Positions 1 to 14,100 of a stretch of 64,000 bases of DNA are shown here, one piece after another. The position numbers and the translations under genes are program-made. Numbering within the stretch: position 1 is the first letter of the stretch; each line of letters opens with the position of its first letter. This DNA is from Antedon mediterranea (taxonomy: Eukaryota > Echinodermata > Crinoidea > Comatulida > Antedonidae): the NCBI RefSeq assembly GCF_964355755.1, contig NC_092677.1, positions 14,036,601-14,100,600 of the forward strand. The letters are read 5' to 3'. A model generated the notes under the pieces. The model was not told the DNA's origin, made no database searches, and worked only from the letters and a program-made list of their open reading frames with translations.

Positions 1-3
1 TAC

Positions 4-3000
4 CTTCTTGTTCATGATAGAAAGTGAAGCACATATTCATGAGGTGCTTGGCTGGAGAGAAATCATCAGATTCTTTACACCTGAAAAGAATTAGTTCACA
101 AAAAAACAAACTACATAATAAATTATCTCAGCATAAACAATTACTTGCTAAAGTAGTATTTGTTAGTTGTGTATTTATACATACCCTGGTACTTATCATA
201 AAAATGAACAAAAGGTCAATAATATTCTAAACAAATCACATTATGTTTATAGAGGACACACTACTCCTTTTGAAGCATGTAAATACTGAGCTATTTATGG
301 AGTGAATTTAAGATATATTATATGTACGTTTAAGTAACTCATAATCAAGAGTCAGGTGTAGGCCTAGCCGTAAGGTAATCTGAAATATAAATATGCAGTT
401 CAAAGTAGATTTTTTTTTCAAAACAGTTAAAAAATACCACTACTTCCAGCAGACAGGGTTTGCACAAGTTCATGCTGTAATTAGAATTGTTGCCTTACAA
501 TGTTTATACTTCAAACACCATCTACACTTGTTCAATTGTCAGTGGCAGATACATTATTTTGAAATAAGGCACGGTATAAGGTGGAGACTGGTGATAGGGG
601 CTAAAACTGATTAAATAAAGTCCTGAGCTTAATTTGAAGTCTTGTCTTTTGCATTAAAATTTGTTTTGACCAATTGGGGGTGGCACATATATGATTTCAG
701 TTTGATGCTACTGTAATGATGCTAATAGTAATACACATTTTTTCTTTCTTTAGTGGAGACTTGCATTGAATATGCCTGTGGTAATCTGCGCCAGTTTGGC
801 TGTTATGTCACGTACGGCGCTCCATATGAGCCCCCTCGTGTGGTTGTTTTACATACGAATGTTTACTGTTTGCTTTGTTAATAAAGTTACATTATTGTTA
901 TACCTCAAGTATCGGTTATTCAGTTGTATTATCTGTGTGAGTATTGTCTATATTATTACCAAGTTGGCGTGGTGGCAGCGTCGGGAGACGAAAATCCTAC
1001 GCAACACATTTTACTGCCCACAAGAATATCGACTTACCGTCTACACAGGAGGCAGACCTAGGCCTAGCCCTATAACTATAGTACTTATACTGCCGTTATC
1101 GCACATCCACAGGCGAGCAACTGACCGGCGCATACTGCAGTCGCTGTAATTCTCCGTTCGTCAATAGAGGAATAACGTTTCATTCAGTACACTTTGTATA
1201 AACACCACAACAATGGCTGCATCCAATCGTGCCCCAAGCAATGGTGCTTAGGTAAAAACGAAACAATAAACACATTTGAGAATTGGCGTCAAAACCTCAT
1301 GTACACGTTAACATTAGACACTAAATTCGCCAATTTCCTGGTGGAAGGTTTCTCGTGGGGCAAGAAAACCAGAGCTTCCCCACTCCGAGGGTTCACTGAT
1401 GACAATGGTTTTGAAGACAACGTAGCTAATGCTTTATCTGCACAACAGAAAGTAACCATGTTGGAACTAATGTTAGGTCAAATTGCTAACTATTGCCCTG
1501 TAATCTCAAGAAACACTATCGTAAAATCATCCACATCACTACCTTGCATCTGGCAATGCATACGATTACATTACGGGTTCCAATCTAGTGGGGCTCATTT
1601 CTTAGAGTTTGCTAACATTAGTCTGGGCCCAGATGAACGCCCAGAGGATCTATACCAACGTTTGCTAGCTTTCATTGATGACAATCTTCTTCAAGCAGAC
1701 AGTGTTATAACTCACCACAATCAACCTATTACGGAAGACGAAGAACTCACCCCTTCACTTGAAAACCTACTCACACTGACATGGCTACGCTTAGTTCACC
1801 CTTCACTTCCCCAACTCGTCAAACAGAGGTATGGCACAGAGCTTCGCTCACGTACACTGGCGTCCATCAAGCCTGAAATTTCACAAGCTATGACTTCCCT
1901 ATTAGAAGAAATCAAAACTTCCGATGACACAAGAGTCATGCGTTCAGCGATTTTACCGTTTCAAAGACCAGCTTCTCTTCCTTCTCAACCACCGCGTTCC
2001 CGCTACCCACCTAAGACATTCAATACTCAGACATACAATAACAAACCAAATAAATGCTGCCCATTTTGTAAACAAGGTGGACGACCAGACCGCCACTTTC
2101 TCAGTGAGTGCAAGTTCCTTCCGGAACGCGACCGCCGCTACATGGCACGTGCCCGGGCCGCAAACATCTTCGACGATGACGACAGTTACTGCTATGAACA
2201 GGATTCCACCCGTGTCGAGGATCCCAACGACCCACCATCTGGTTCATCCTCAGCTCTTCGAATACAGGTACGTCAGTCGCCATATCTCGAAGCCTTTCAC
2301 GGCTATAATACCGTACATATTACTATAGACAGCGGTGCTACTGGCAACATGATCCGTGAATCAACTGCACGTTTACTTGGCGTTCAGATTAAGCCCAGTA
2401 GTCAATCAGCACACCAAGCCGATGGATCTTCGCAGTTACAGGTTATGGGCGAGACAAACGTCACCTTTACACGTGACAATAAAGACTTGACTTTCAATGG
2501 CCTCGTCGTTAAGGACCTCGACGTTGAGCTACTCGCTGGTACACCGTTTATGGAACAGAATGATATTTCTATCCGCCCCGCTAAGCGTCAAGTAGTTATG
2601 GCCGATGGCACAACATACATCTATGGCTCCTTGCCTACCACTTTGTCCGAATGCCACTCGATCAGACGCGCTCATGTTCTCCGTGCTCCCTCAACACGCA
2701 CTGTGATATGGCCAGGTAGTTACATTGAACTTTCACTCCCAAATGACCTCACCGACATAGACACTGTTGCTATTGAACCTCGCGTTGATGCACCAATCTC
2801 GAAAACATCTTTGCCATCTCATGTTTGGCCTGAACCACGTATCATATCGTGCGTTGCCGGACGAATTCGCATTCCTAACCTGTCAGACGAACCCAAAGTG
2901 CTTTCACGCAATGAACAGTTTTGCCAAGCTAGCCCTGTGTTTACACCTAACCTACCTGACACTTCATCATCCCCGATTAAACCACCAAAGCTTAGCACTA

Positions 3001-6000
3001 CAACAGTTCACACTTGCTTCTCTGATAGCATTAAGCTGGATCCGGATAGCATTCTACCTCGCAACATACTCGAACAATTTACTAGCCTCCACAAGGAGTA
3101 TGATGACATTTTCAACCCTTCCTTTAAAGGTTATAATGGTGCTGTAGGCCCGTTTGTTGCCACCGTAAATATGGGACCAGTCCAACCCCCACAACGCAAA
3201 GGTCGCCTTCCTCAGTATGCAAGAGACAAGCTCCTCGAACTACAACACAAGTTCGACGAACTCGAAACACTTGGAGTTTTTGCCCGTCCAGAAGATGTTG
3301 GAGTTGCTGTAGAATATCTCAATCCGTCATTCCTCGTGAAGAAACCCAACGGCGGTTCCAGATTAGTGACATCCTTTGCCGATGTCGGCAGGTACAGCAA
3401 ACCACAACCGTCACTCATGCCTGACGTCGACTCCACTCTTCTTAAAATCGGACAGTGGAAATACATTATAACAACGGATCTTACCAACGCTTTCTACCAA
3501 ATTCCACTTTCAAAACCGTCTATGAAATATTGCGGAATCGTCACTCCATTTCACGGTGTCAGGGTATATACCCGTTGCGCAATGGGCATGCCGGGGTCAG
3601 AAACCGCATTGGAAGAACTTCTAAGCAGAGTAGTGGGTGATTTTTTAGAAGAAGGTTCAGCTACAAAACTCGCTGATGATCTTTACTGCGGCGGTAATAC
3701 AGTTGAAGAGGTCTTGAACGTATGGAGAAGAATCCTTCATGCACTATCCAACTCAGGACTACATTTATCCGCTACCAAAACCGTTATCTGTCCTAAGACT
3801 ACTAACATTCTTGGGTGGATATGGAGCCAAGGGACACTCCGAGCTAGCTCTCATCGCATCTCAACATTATCTAGCTGCCCGAGACCAGTCACCGTGACCG
3901 GATTACGATCGTTCATTGGCGCATTTAAGATGCTATCTCGCGTTCTCCCGCGATGTGCACCTATTTTGTCACCTCTTGAAGCTGCTGTCGCTGGACGACA
4001 ATCCCAAGAGAAGATAGACTGGTCTGACGAATTGCTCGCTAGTTTCGCAAGTGCGCAATCTATCCTCAACTCACCACACACGATTGCCATCCCACGAGCA
4101 AGTGACCAATTGTGGATTGTAACTGATGGCGCCGTCAAGAAATATGGCATAGCTTCCACCTTGTATGTCTCCCGTGACAGCAAACCATTACTCGCTGGTT
4201 TTTATAGCGCTAAACTACGCGGACGACAAATGACCTGGTTACCATGTGAAGTCGAAGCTCTTTCAATTGCCGCATCCACAAAACACTTTAGTCCATTTAT
4301 CATACAATCCGCACATCAGGCACACATTTTGACAGACAGTAAGCCATGTGTCCAAGCCTACGAAAAGTTGTGCAGAGGTGAATTCTCTGTGAGTCCTCGG
4401 GTTTCAACCTTCTTATCCACTGTTAGCCGCTATCACGCATCTGTTCACCACCTCGCAGGTTCCGCAAATATGCCGTCCGACTTCGGGAGCAGGAACGCAC
4501 AACCTTGTGACGCTCCTTCTTGCCAAATCTGCTCTTTTGTCCAACAAACCGAAGACTCTGTTGTTTTCCAAGTGAACATTAAAGACGTTATATCTGGCTC
4601 CACAAAGCTACCTTTCACTAGTCGTCCTGCCTGGCTGGCCATCCAGTCTGAATGTCCGGTCCTACGACGCACTCACGCTCACCTTTCTCAGGGTACTCGC
4701 CCCCACAAAAAAATCACAAACATTAAAGATGTCAAGCGCCTTCTACGATTTTCTACCATAGCCAAGGATGGTCTTTTGGTCGTTCGTAGGGATGAGCCAC
4801 TCGCACCCGTACGCGAATGTATTGTTGTTCCTCGTGATGTCCTCGGGGGCCTTCTCACAGCACTTCATCTGCGTTTTGACCACCCTTCGTGCCATCAGCT
4901 TAAAACGATCGTTCGTAGATATTTCTTCGCTCTCGACATGGATGCCTCTGTGGAGCGTATCTCAGCAAGATGTCACCACTGCGCTGCCCTTCGCTCTATT
5001 CCACATACCGTTATCCCGCAGTCCACCGGAGACCCACCCGATGCAGTTGGTACCACCTTCGCTGCTGATGTAATTAAGCGTGAACGACAACTTATTCTAG
5101 TGATGCGAGAGTGTGTAACATCATTTACAGTCGCGTGCATTATCGACAGCGAACGTCACGACAGTCTACGAGACGGTTTAATCCGCCTTTGTATTGAGCT
5201 CAGGCCTCTTGACGGCCCACACGCTGTAATTCGCACCGACCCTGCTCCTGGATTTGCTTCGTTGGTCAGCGATAAGTTGTTAGCGCACCACAGAATAATG
5301 ATTGAGCTAGGAAGAACCAAAAACCCAAATAAGAATCCAATCGCCGAAAAGGCCGTACGTGAAGTAGAAGACGAACTTCTTACACAAGAACCCACTGGTG
5401 GATTAGTCACCCCAACTATGCTCAAAATTACTATGGCTTGCTTAAACTCTCGACTACGCTCATGTGGTCTCTCTTCTAGGGAGATGTGGACACAACGCGA
5501 CCAGTTTACTAACGACCAAATTCCTCTGTCTGACAGTCAATTAATTATCTCACAGCACAAACGTCGTTTAGCCAATCATGCACATAGTGAAAGATCAAAG
5601 GCTCCAACGGGCCGTTTTCCAGCAAGCTCCGATATTGATGTTGGTGATCTTGTGTACGTCTTAGCCGATCGCAACAAGTCAAAGGCCCGTCATCGCTATC
5701 TCGTAACGTCGGTTGATAACACTTGGTGCAATATCCGCAAATTTATCGGTTCTCAGTTACGTAGTACGGCGTACAAAGTCAAGCGTACGGAATGCTACAA
5801 GGTTCCCTCGTCACCATCTCCTCGATCGCAACATTATTACCAAGAGGACTCGAACAGCGATGATGATTATCAAATTCCTGAGCCACCGCGTACAGAAATA
5901 CCTATTGAGCTGTCAACCCCAGCCGATCACGCTTACCAGGTTGATCCATTGCCTGCTGGTACCGACTCAGAGTTCTTAACTCCTGCTGCTTCTGATGATG

Positions 6001-9000
6001 TCCGCCCTCTCACCGACCTTCATAAAGTCGTTATTCCACCACCAGTGATAGAACCCAGACGATCTACTCGCAGTCATCGCTTACCCACTCATCTTAACGA
6101 TTTTGTACTTGACAAGTGATTCCTGATAAGTATTGTGGGGCAGAATAATCCCCAAGCTGGAGGGCAGTCTACCCGATGACAGCTCGTTTTTCAATTTTTT
6201 GTATATGATTCACAGTTTGTCCCGATTTGCCGTTTTTGTTGTTGACTTTGTTTTTTTTTGAGAAAAGGAAAAAAAAAAAAAAAGGTAGTCACGCCAGTTT
6301 GGCTGTTATGTCACGTACGGCGCTCCATATGAGCCCCCTCGTGTGGTTGTTTTACATACGAATGTTTACTGTTTGCTTTGTTAATAAAGTTACATTATTG
6401 TTATACCTCAAGTATCGGTTATTCAGTTGTATTATCTGTGTGAGTATTGTCTATATTATTACCAAGTTGGCGCTGGGAAGGTTTATTTGGTGTTTCACAA
6501 ATTAACTTCTAGCAAAACAAGCATCCATACAGAAAATGTTCTGTTCTGCCAGCACACAGCGGAACTGTTTAATTCTTCAATTTCAAATCTACAGTGAACT
6601 TGATAACTACCATATTTGCAATATTATTAACAATTTGACACTCATATTGCACCATATGTTCAATGCCATTATTAGCCACCTGCCATCAACACACCACAAG
6701 CTATAAGCATTTTATCTCCTAATGTTATATCTCAGGTCAATGACCTTGACAATATCTAGCAATATGCAACAGGATCTACAATTTCTACATGTCACTTCTC
6801 ACGTATGTAAATATTGTTTATAGCAGGGAGGTGTTTAGTATAAACAAAATAAATAAAATGATACAATTTTCAATAATTATAATCTATTTTATGCCTAGCT
6901 TTACCTGTATAACCCAACAGTAGCCTTATTCTATGTGAAGCTTACCAAGATGGCATGGTTTGTGTACTGTACCATTTATGTTTAATGGCAATTATCTATA
7001 CTTTGGAGGATATCTTGCTCTTTGAGGAGACTAAGACCCCATTTACACTTACGTTTGGGTCCAGGGCCGGTCCTGGGGCGGTTGCAAATATTTACCTTTT
7101 AGGCCGGCCCCAGAGCGTTTACACTAGCGACGCAGATTACTGGTCGTAAATAATGTTATTGGAAGTACCATTGCATGCTATACGAAGTACAGTTTGTTTA
7201 CATTTTTCTCTCTCAATCGTCAATTCAACTCTCCGCGCAAACCGACCGTTTTATATTTATACTGTATTGTTGTTTTTTTGTCCCATTAAAAACAAAATGA
7301 ACACCACTGTTTTATATATAATATGGCTGTATTTTATATATATGCGAAACAAGCGGAGGAATACTTTATTGAAAGATGATGTCTGAAAATAAATTTAACT
7401 ATATAAATGATGAAGAAAACAAATTGTAGCCCGAAAAGGAGGAAGGTATGTACTGAGAATGTCAGATAGTCATAACAACAACCTCATAAAAAGGTCAAAC
7501 GTTGTTCACGGTTCACTGCGTAAGCCGGCCCAAACGTAAAAGCCGCTCCTGAACCTACCTGGAGAGGTGGCCCAGATCTGCGTCCGGCCCAGGGCCGGCC
7601 TAACTTTTTGGAGTATTTACACTTATCAATTGCCGACCCAGGGCCGACCCAGGGCCGGCCTAAATCGTAAGTGTAAATGGGGTCTAAGGCTATTGTCGGT
7701 TTGTCAAGGTAATCAGAACTCATAGACTACCAACACCATTGCTGGTTTGTATAATTTCAAATTCCATTAAGCATTTTCAAATACAAAACCAAACACAAGC
7801 AATGAAATACAGTAAATAAACATCCAAGCCTGCTATAATATACAGCATGATGTATTATTTTTAATTTGTTTTGAAACTTTAGTTTATAATTTTGTGAAAT
7901 GCTTGGTTATGTGTTGTAACATTTTTATTTCCTTGCCAATTGATCAGTAGAAAACAAAAGTAATTTCTTTCATTCCATGTTTTTGTTTCAAGACTCTACT
8001 ATTTAGTTTCTATGTCTGTGGATGACAGCATTTATGACTCAATATTATTTGTCATGGCAATAAAAGTAATTTCCTTGATAATGTTGTTCATTAATTGTAC
8101 ATAATGAATTGTTAATTTCAAGGATATAAACTAGCTCTTTATTGACATTCAATTTATAATATTTAATTACAACAACCGTCTAACGTCCTGCTATTGGCAG
8201 TTAAGTGTTTGTTCAGAATTGTGGCTTTTTAAGAAAAGTAGCGTTTTTTTCAAATGGAGCTATCACATTTTTCAGTCTGAACAAGGCAACAAATTAGTGC
8301 AAAGATACTACCAGAGGTGGCTTAAGAGAATTGAATATAATGAAGTCTCCTGTGACCATTATTTGTGGTTTTAATTTGGTAAAGACTCATTTTGTAGTTT
8401 TGATGTCTCATGGCCTTATATTACTGTATTATTTAAAATAACAAAGAGTAGTCTAGAATTGGGATACTGGTCCGGATAGATTAATGTAATGGAGTCCTTC
8501 ATGATCATATATCCATCTGCGGTTTAAATTTGGTAAAGGTCTGTCCTTTAGTTTTGACATAGAGCCTTACTGTATATTATTAAAGAATAAAAAGTGGGCC
8601 TGAATTGGGATACTGGTCTGGATTGCTTTCAAAATTTAATGAAGTTTTCTGACAGACAAACAAACAAAAATCGGAGAAAAACATGGCTGATAGAGGTAAT
8701 AGCAGATTGTTTATATTCTAAAATATGATTTTACTAAACTTTAATTTCACATGGTAACATAATACATATTTCTCTTTGATATCTTCACAATTTAATTGTA
8801 CTGTATTAGATTGTATTTCATATGCATGATAGGTGTTATTTAAAAAAGATTGAAATGTATGCATCAGTAACTCAATAGTAGTTGAGATATGTTTTTTTTC
8901 CTAGCAGAAGCACACGCCGTTAGTACACCCTGTGTAGCTACAAGCAGGGAGAAGGTGGTTGCTCAGGTGATTGAACGCAATGAACCCTACAGTATATGCC

Positions 9001-11127
9001 AAGCGTACGTTAATCTGAACACATAAGTTCCTCTATTACTCTTTTGTGTTGATTACACAATCAAGTTCTGCATGAAATTTAAAGTATGTAATCCTTTACA
9101 CACTTGCTGGGATCAATCAGACAATTTTTACACAATACGCCTTTAATCACTGTAAGACTACTTGTTATTACACACACGCACACAAAAGTCTATAAAAGTC
9201 AAAGGGGTGTCATAGTACAGTACTCATATTCAGCATTGACCGTAATACAAATAAACAGGCCATAGAGCTACAGTTTTTCTGTTGAAGCATAGAGTTGTGA
9301 AACAATATTTACATTTTACAGTATAATACAACAGTAAAGGCTTTAAACTTATTTTTAACTGAAAATAACTATACAAGTTGAAATCATTTTAAACATTTCG
9401 CAACCATCAATTTGGGATAGATTGTAGCGCAATTTTTTTAACTGCTTCCTGTAAGAATGTTTGGCAGAATTAAAAGTAAAAATTCAATAATGGAGACAGT
9501 TACAGATATTACATTACATAGGAGATACGAGGGCAGCTAGAGGGTAGGAAGAGAGATCCATACCAGTCAGAAGGAGTATATAAAACATATTATGATAAAG
9601 GGGGAAACAGGAACAACAAGAAAACTCTTTTGAAATGGTATTATGCAATGGCAATTAGAGGTAAAAGGAAGAGAGCAATGCCAGTCATACTGGTGGCACA
9701 CAGGATTGCTGTCAAAAGTAACAAGAACTTTTAAGTCAAGCCAGTGAGTAAATAGTGCACACCCAGAAGTAAAAATAACATCAATACAAATCAAACTGGT
9801 TGGAGCAAATGAAAGTATCCTGATAAGTTATAGAGAGCAAATGACCCATATACAAAAGGAAATCGTCTGCATGAATATCTTCCCCTTCCTCCCACCCCAA
9901 CCAAAAAGGAAGAAAACACAAAAGACTTACTCAAATAAGCAGACAGCAAAGAATTGTACAAGTCTGTAGAACGTCTGCTCTGGTACACATTTGTTGTAGA
10001 TGCGTTTACCATCCACTAATCTTGAAAACCATTTCCTTCCTTCTGCCGTCTGAAAAATAAATTGTAGTGAAGACAGTTTTGAACTGAATAAATTATGTGT
10101 AAATCTGGTACAAATTTAATTATTATAGGATAAAAAACATTTCAAGATTATAAAAGGGTGAGGGTTTGCGGCTGTGCTCTCCATTGGATCCAATGGACAT
10201 GAAGTAATGGGGTAAATATGAGGGAGAGGCAAAGTTTAACATTCAGGATTGAATAAACCCATCACCAATGTTGTTGGAAGAGCAAAAACTGGGAACAAGA
10301 TTTACTCCAAGAAAAAGAAGTGATAACAAAATGTGTCATCAAGCGATATATACTGTATACTGTACACATTTTTCATCAAAAATTGAATTTTATTTTTTTT
10401 TTAAATTTTAATTCTTAATATGATGTAATATTAGAGATATTTTCAATTTTAAATGGATTCAAATTCAATGATACACATAATTTTTTCTTGATTTTTCTGA
10501 ATAATAAAAAAAATCACTTACCCGACAATATAGATCAAACTGTTGATTATCTACCTGTGTTATTGACCCACTGTAAAGATAAAGTTTAACAGGATACAAT
10601 TAGTTTAAGTGGACTCAAACTGTAGGTTGAGTCTGATATTATGATCCTTTCATTGATAAGTGTCTAAATGACCCTGATACCACCTTTTATTTTAAAAAAA
10701 TCTAGAAACATTATTACAACCTAGAATTCTTTGTATTTGTTTCTCTTTTTTTATTGTATGTATGTTTCATTATCAACAGTTTGTCTGAAATAAAGTTTAA
10801 TTGAATTGAATTTCACTAGTTGGTTATGTACAGTAGGCGTGGCGTCCTACATTGTGGCGTCCATTATTTGCAAATGAATGTATTATATTCATGGAATGGA
10901 GATAATTCATTCATTGGAAAATGTACCTTTTTGGTCTATTCAATTCAACTTATGAAAATATTCTCTCCAATAATTCCACTCATAAACATTTATTATTTAT
11001 ATATACTCTAAGGCTCCAAATATATTATCCTTACATTTATAGACATTTTTTTGGAATGTCAAGGCAGTGTGTTCAGAGTATTCCCCGGGAAGGAAGGCCC
11101 CTAGTTCCTTACCAAATTCCGTCTTGT

Positions 11128-11163
<36 letters not shown>

Positions 11164-14100
11164 CAGCTCTAAGCATTACAAGCTATTATTTTTGGTCATT
11201 AAGATCAAACTGATTTGCCGTAAAGTATTTGAAATTTGCATGTGGACATGGATATTTGATTGTATGTATGCAGGATGAATGATTCCGCACAAAAGGTTCG
11301 AAATTTAACAAATATAATTTACATACTGCACTGTATCAAAACAGTTACATACTGTGATAGTATCCTCCGTAAAAATACCTTCCACAAATTCTAATATCAG
11401 TTTTACTGAAAATATTTTAGCTTCATATCAAAATAGTCCATCAATTAGACTACAAAGCAACACAAGTTATAAAGATTGTAACTAAAGATTGTTTGAAATT
11501 TGATGAAAAAAAAAGGCAAAGCAATATGTAGGATGGTATGGTATGGTATGGTATGGTAATGTATTACATGATCTGTTATCAATTTCAGATATCTAGACAC
11601 TTATATTTAATGACAAATTTGTGTTTGTTCAACAATATATATCTATTAACTTGATAGTACACCTACGCAGATATTCAATAAAATGCAAAGACATGTAGTC
11701 TCTTCTTTAATGACATTATCTATCAGGCCTATATTTTAATGAGTGAATATAACTTTATCACCTCCATTTTTACATTTCAGAAAGATTGTATCTGCAGGCC
11801 TACACAGTAAAACTTGCGACAACCCCTATGGGACAAAGTGTCCCTTAATAGGGTTCTAATGCTTGCAGTAAACATCATACAAAATTTAATATTCATATCT
11901 CAAATATTTCTAAAAAGCATTGTCTTTTATTATGCATTTGATATCCCTTGAAAATAATACATTCTGAATTGGTTATCTTTCAAAATTAAAGAGCATTTAC
12001 GGAGCCATTGAAAATACCATGGAAACAAACATGGAGCATTAAACACACATAAATGTCACATGACATGTCTGAGCTATTCTGGTTTGCATCTCATTAACTA
12101 CTACAACCCACAATTATTATATACTGTACTGTAATCACTGATTACTTTCTAGTGAATAATTTATATATAATAAAAAGTGAGTCACCTATGATAGTTGTTT
12201 TAAATTGGTAGGCAAAATGAACTGTCAGACACAGCTTTGACAAATAATATCAGTAACACTCTGATAATGACATCAATAAATCATGCAATTTTATTCAATT
12301 TATTGAAGAAAATGTGAAAACCACTGTTTAATCCAATCAGATCTGATCAGATATTGAATTGTGTATCTCTGTAGTACAGTACATTGGTTCAAAGAACTGA
12401 ATATTATTAGGAAATTGCAATTCTATAGAATATTTGTATTAGCCTTGTGCATGGATGGAGACAATAAAGTAAGATCTTTTGAAAGACAGTGTTAATCTCT
12501 CTAAGGAATTCCACACTTCTATGAGATACACAAGTTTTTAATTATGAATTTTATTAAAAAAAATAGAGGTAGAAAAATTGGAAGCCTCTATGGTATGGTT
12601 TTACTGTGTGTGCTTCACAGTATCCAATCATATACAGGAAACATGTTTTATTGATTGATCAAGACCGTTTGCAATGCTGTACAGTATACTATGTACAAGT
12701 AAGCATTATTAAGTATAGTTTAACCTAGGTACCAACATAAATATTTATTCGAAATACAGTACACAGTATAAACATGTGACATACACGCAATATGCTGGTT
12801 AAACAAGTTGTATTTCATTTAATAGCAGGCATGTGATTATTACAAATTTACTTGTTTGTTTATTTTTTTAATAAACAATAGAAATTCATGATAGAATTTT
12901 AGAAGTTCCATATCTGAAAATATTAAAGTTAAACAGATTGTGTAGAGTGTACTGAGTTATGTTTGTTTTGTTGTTGATTTATCATCTTTTTTTTTTTGGT
13001 TAAAAAAAATTGTGAACACAATATTCTGTTTTTAAAAAAGGTACCAGCCTGTGATGTTTCATGGACCAGGTATGGACTGACTCTCCTTTATATGTAGGCT
13101 GAATTGTTCCAAAATATGTGTTTACTGTCAGTACTTAGTTTTCCATTGTATAGTTGTTAATGTGTATACTAAGAATAGATGTGTTCAGTATTAGGAAAAA
13201 AAATCGTATACCCAGAATAGCAATTTTATAACATCAATTTACAGTAATAATCATTCCAAATACTGTAATACTTGGCAATATTTAATCATATTAAGCACAG
13301 ATTTCATAGATAAAGATGTGTACAAAATCATAAATAAACAATATTTATGTCTCACAGGACAATTTTGTATATACACAAACATGACATTATATACACTATG
13401 ATTAATTAATTTTACAATATTAAATTGAAAAATACAAATACCTATTAATGTGATGTATCTCACAAATTATTTAAATATAAATTGTTGTACAAACCTGTCA
13501 TGAAATATACGTCTCACAAGATCTTTCATAAATACTTTGCATTCTAGGTCGTAATCATCCAATTCGTCGTCACTGCTTGCCTCCGTTGTGTACTCTGTCG
13601 TTTCTCCTCCTGTCGTGTCCTCGCTCATCCGTCCCTGTGTTGCATCATCTGCTATATTTTCCATTGTTTCCGCTGAATTTTCGGTATTCAACTCAATTAT
13701 GCCATTTATTGGTTTGGAGTTCAGTTTTTCTTTTTCTTCAATATGTACTATAATTTTCTCAATCTCATCCGGTTTCATAGTCGTAGATTGTTCGTTAATT
13801 TCGTTGGCATTTGTAGTCTTGCTATCGTTACTTTTCACATTAATTGAATTTGAATTCGCATCACAGATATTATGAAGGTCTTTGCTAGTTTTTCCTTTAG
13901 TGATATTGCTAAGCAATGAAGTAACTGATTCAAAATGACCTCTCAGTGCAGCCACGCTAACACCAGATGTCATATTATCTACGTCCGATGACGGTTCCGA
14001 GTCGGTGTCCTCACACGAGCTTGTCCCATTAGTTGCACTTGATTCCGAAGTACTTGTCAGCTTACGAATAACACCATTGATGTATCCTTCCTTTTGGGTT

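Larger units (their letters stand above)
789..6472 (+). mobile_element. Complete LTR retrotransposon, gag-pol in one frame
   Basis: A 5,684-bp element made of two 181-bp LTRs, a tRNA-Leu-type primer binding site directly after the 5' LTR, one gag-pol open frame, and an A-rich purine tract before the 3' LTR. Pol order is protease, reverse transcriptase, RNase H, integrase. This excludes Ty1/Copia and points to a Ty3/Gypsy-like lineage, with BEL/Pao less likely. By eye the LTRs are identical, which implies recent insertion. The flanking bases at both ends read CTG, so any target duplication is short or imperfect. The element lies antisense to the host gene, inside KIAA0513 intron 3. I recall similar polyproteins (LADD in place of YxDD in RT) from marine invertebrates such as cnidarians, but cannot name the family. 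Confidence 0.93.
10571..13494. other. KIAA0513 intron 1
   Basis: The length of the spliced KIAA0513 core agrees with the human protein across this intron, so no missing exon is expected. It contains microsatellites at 11130-11158 and 11533-11557 and a possible LINE tail at 10745-10812; otherwise featureless. Confidence 0.5.

Noticed and set aside
766-1149. Open frame across the 5' LTR
   Set aside because: It is the LTR and leader of the retrotransposon; the same frame recurs in the 3' LTR.
8885-9020. Acceptor-like sequence followed by about 34 open codons on the plus strand
   Set aside because: No recognisable protein, no clear donor, and it lies inside a minus-strand gene intron.
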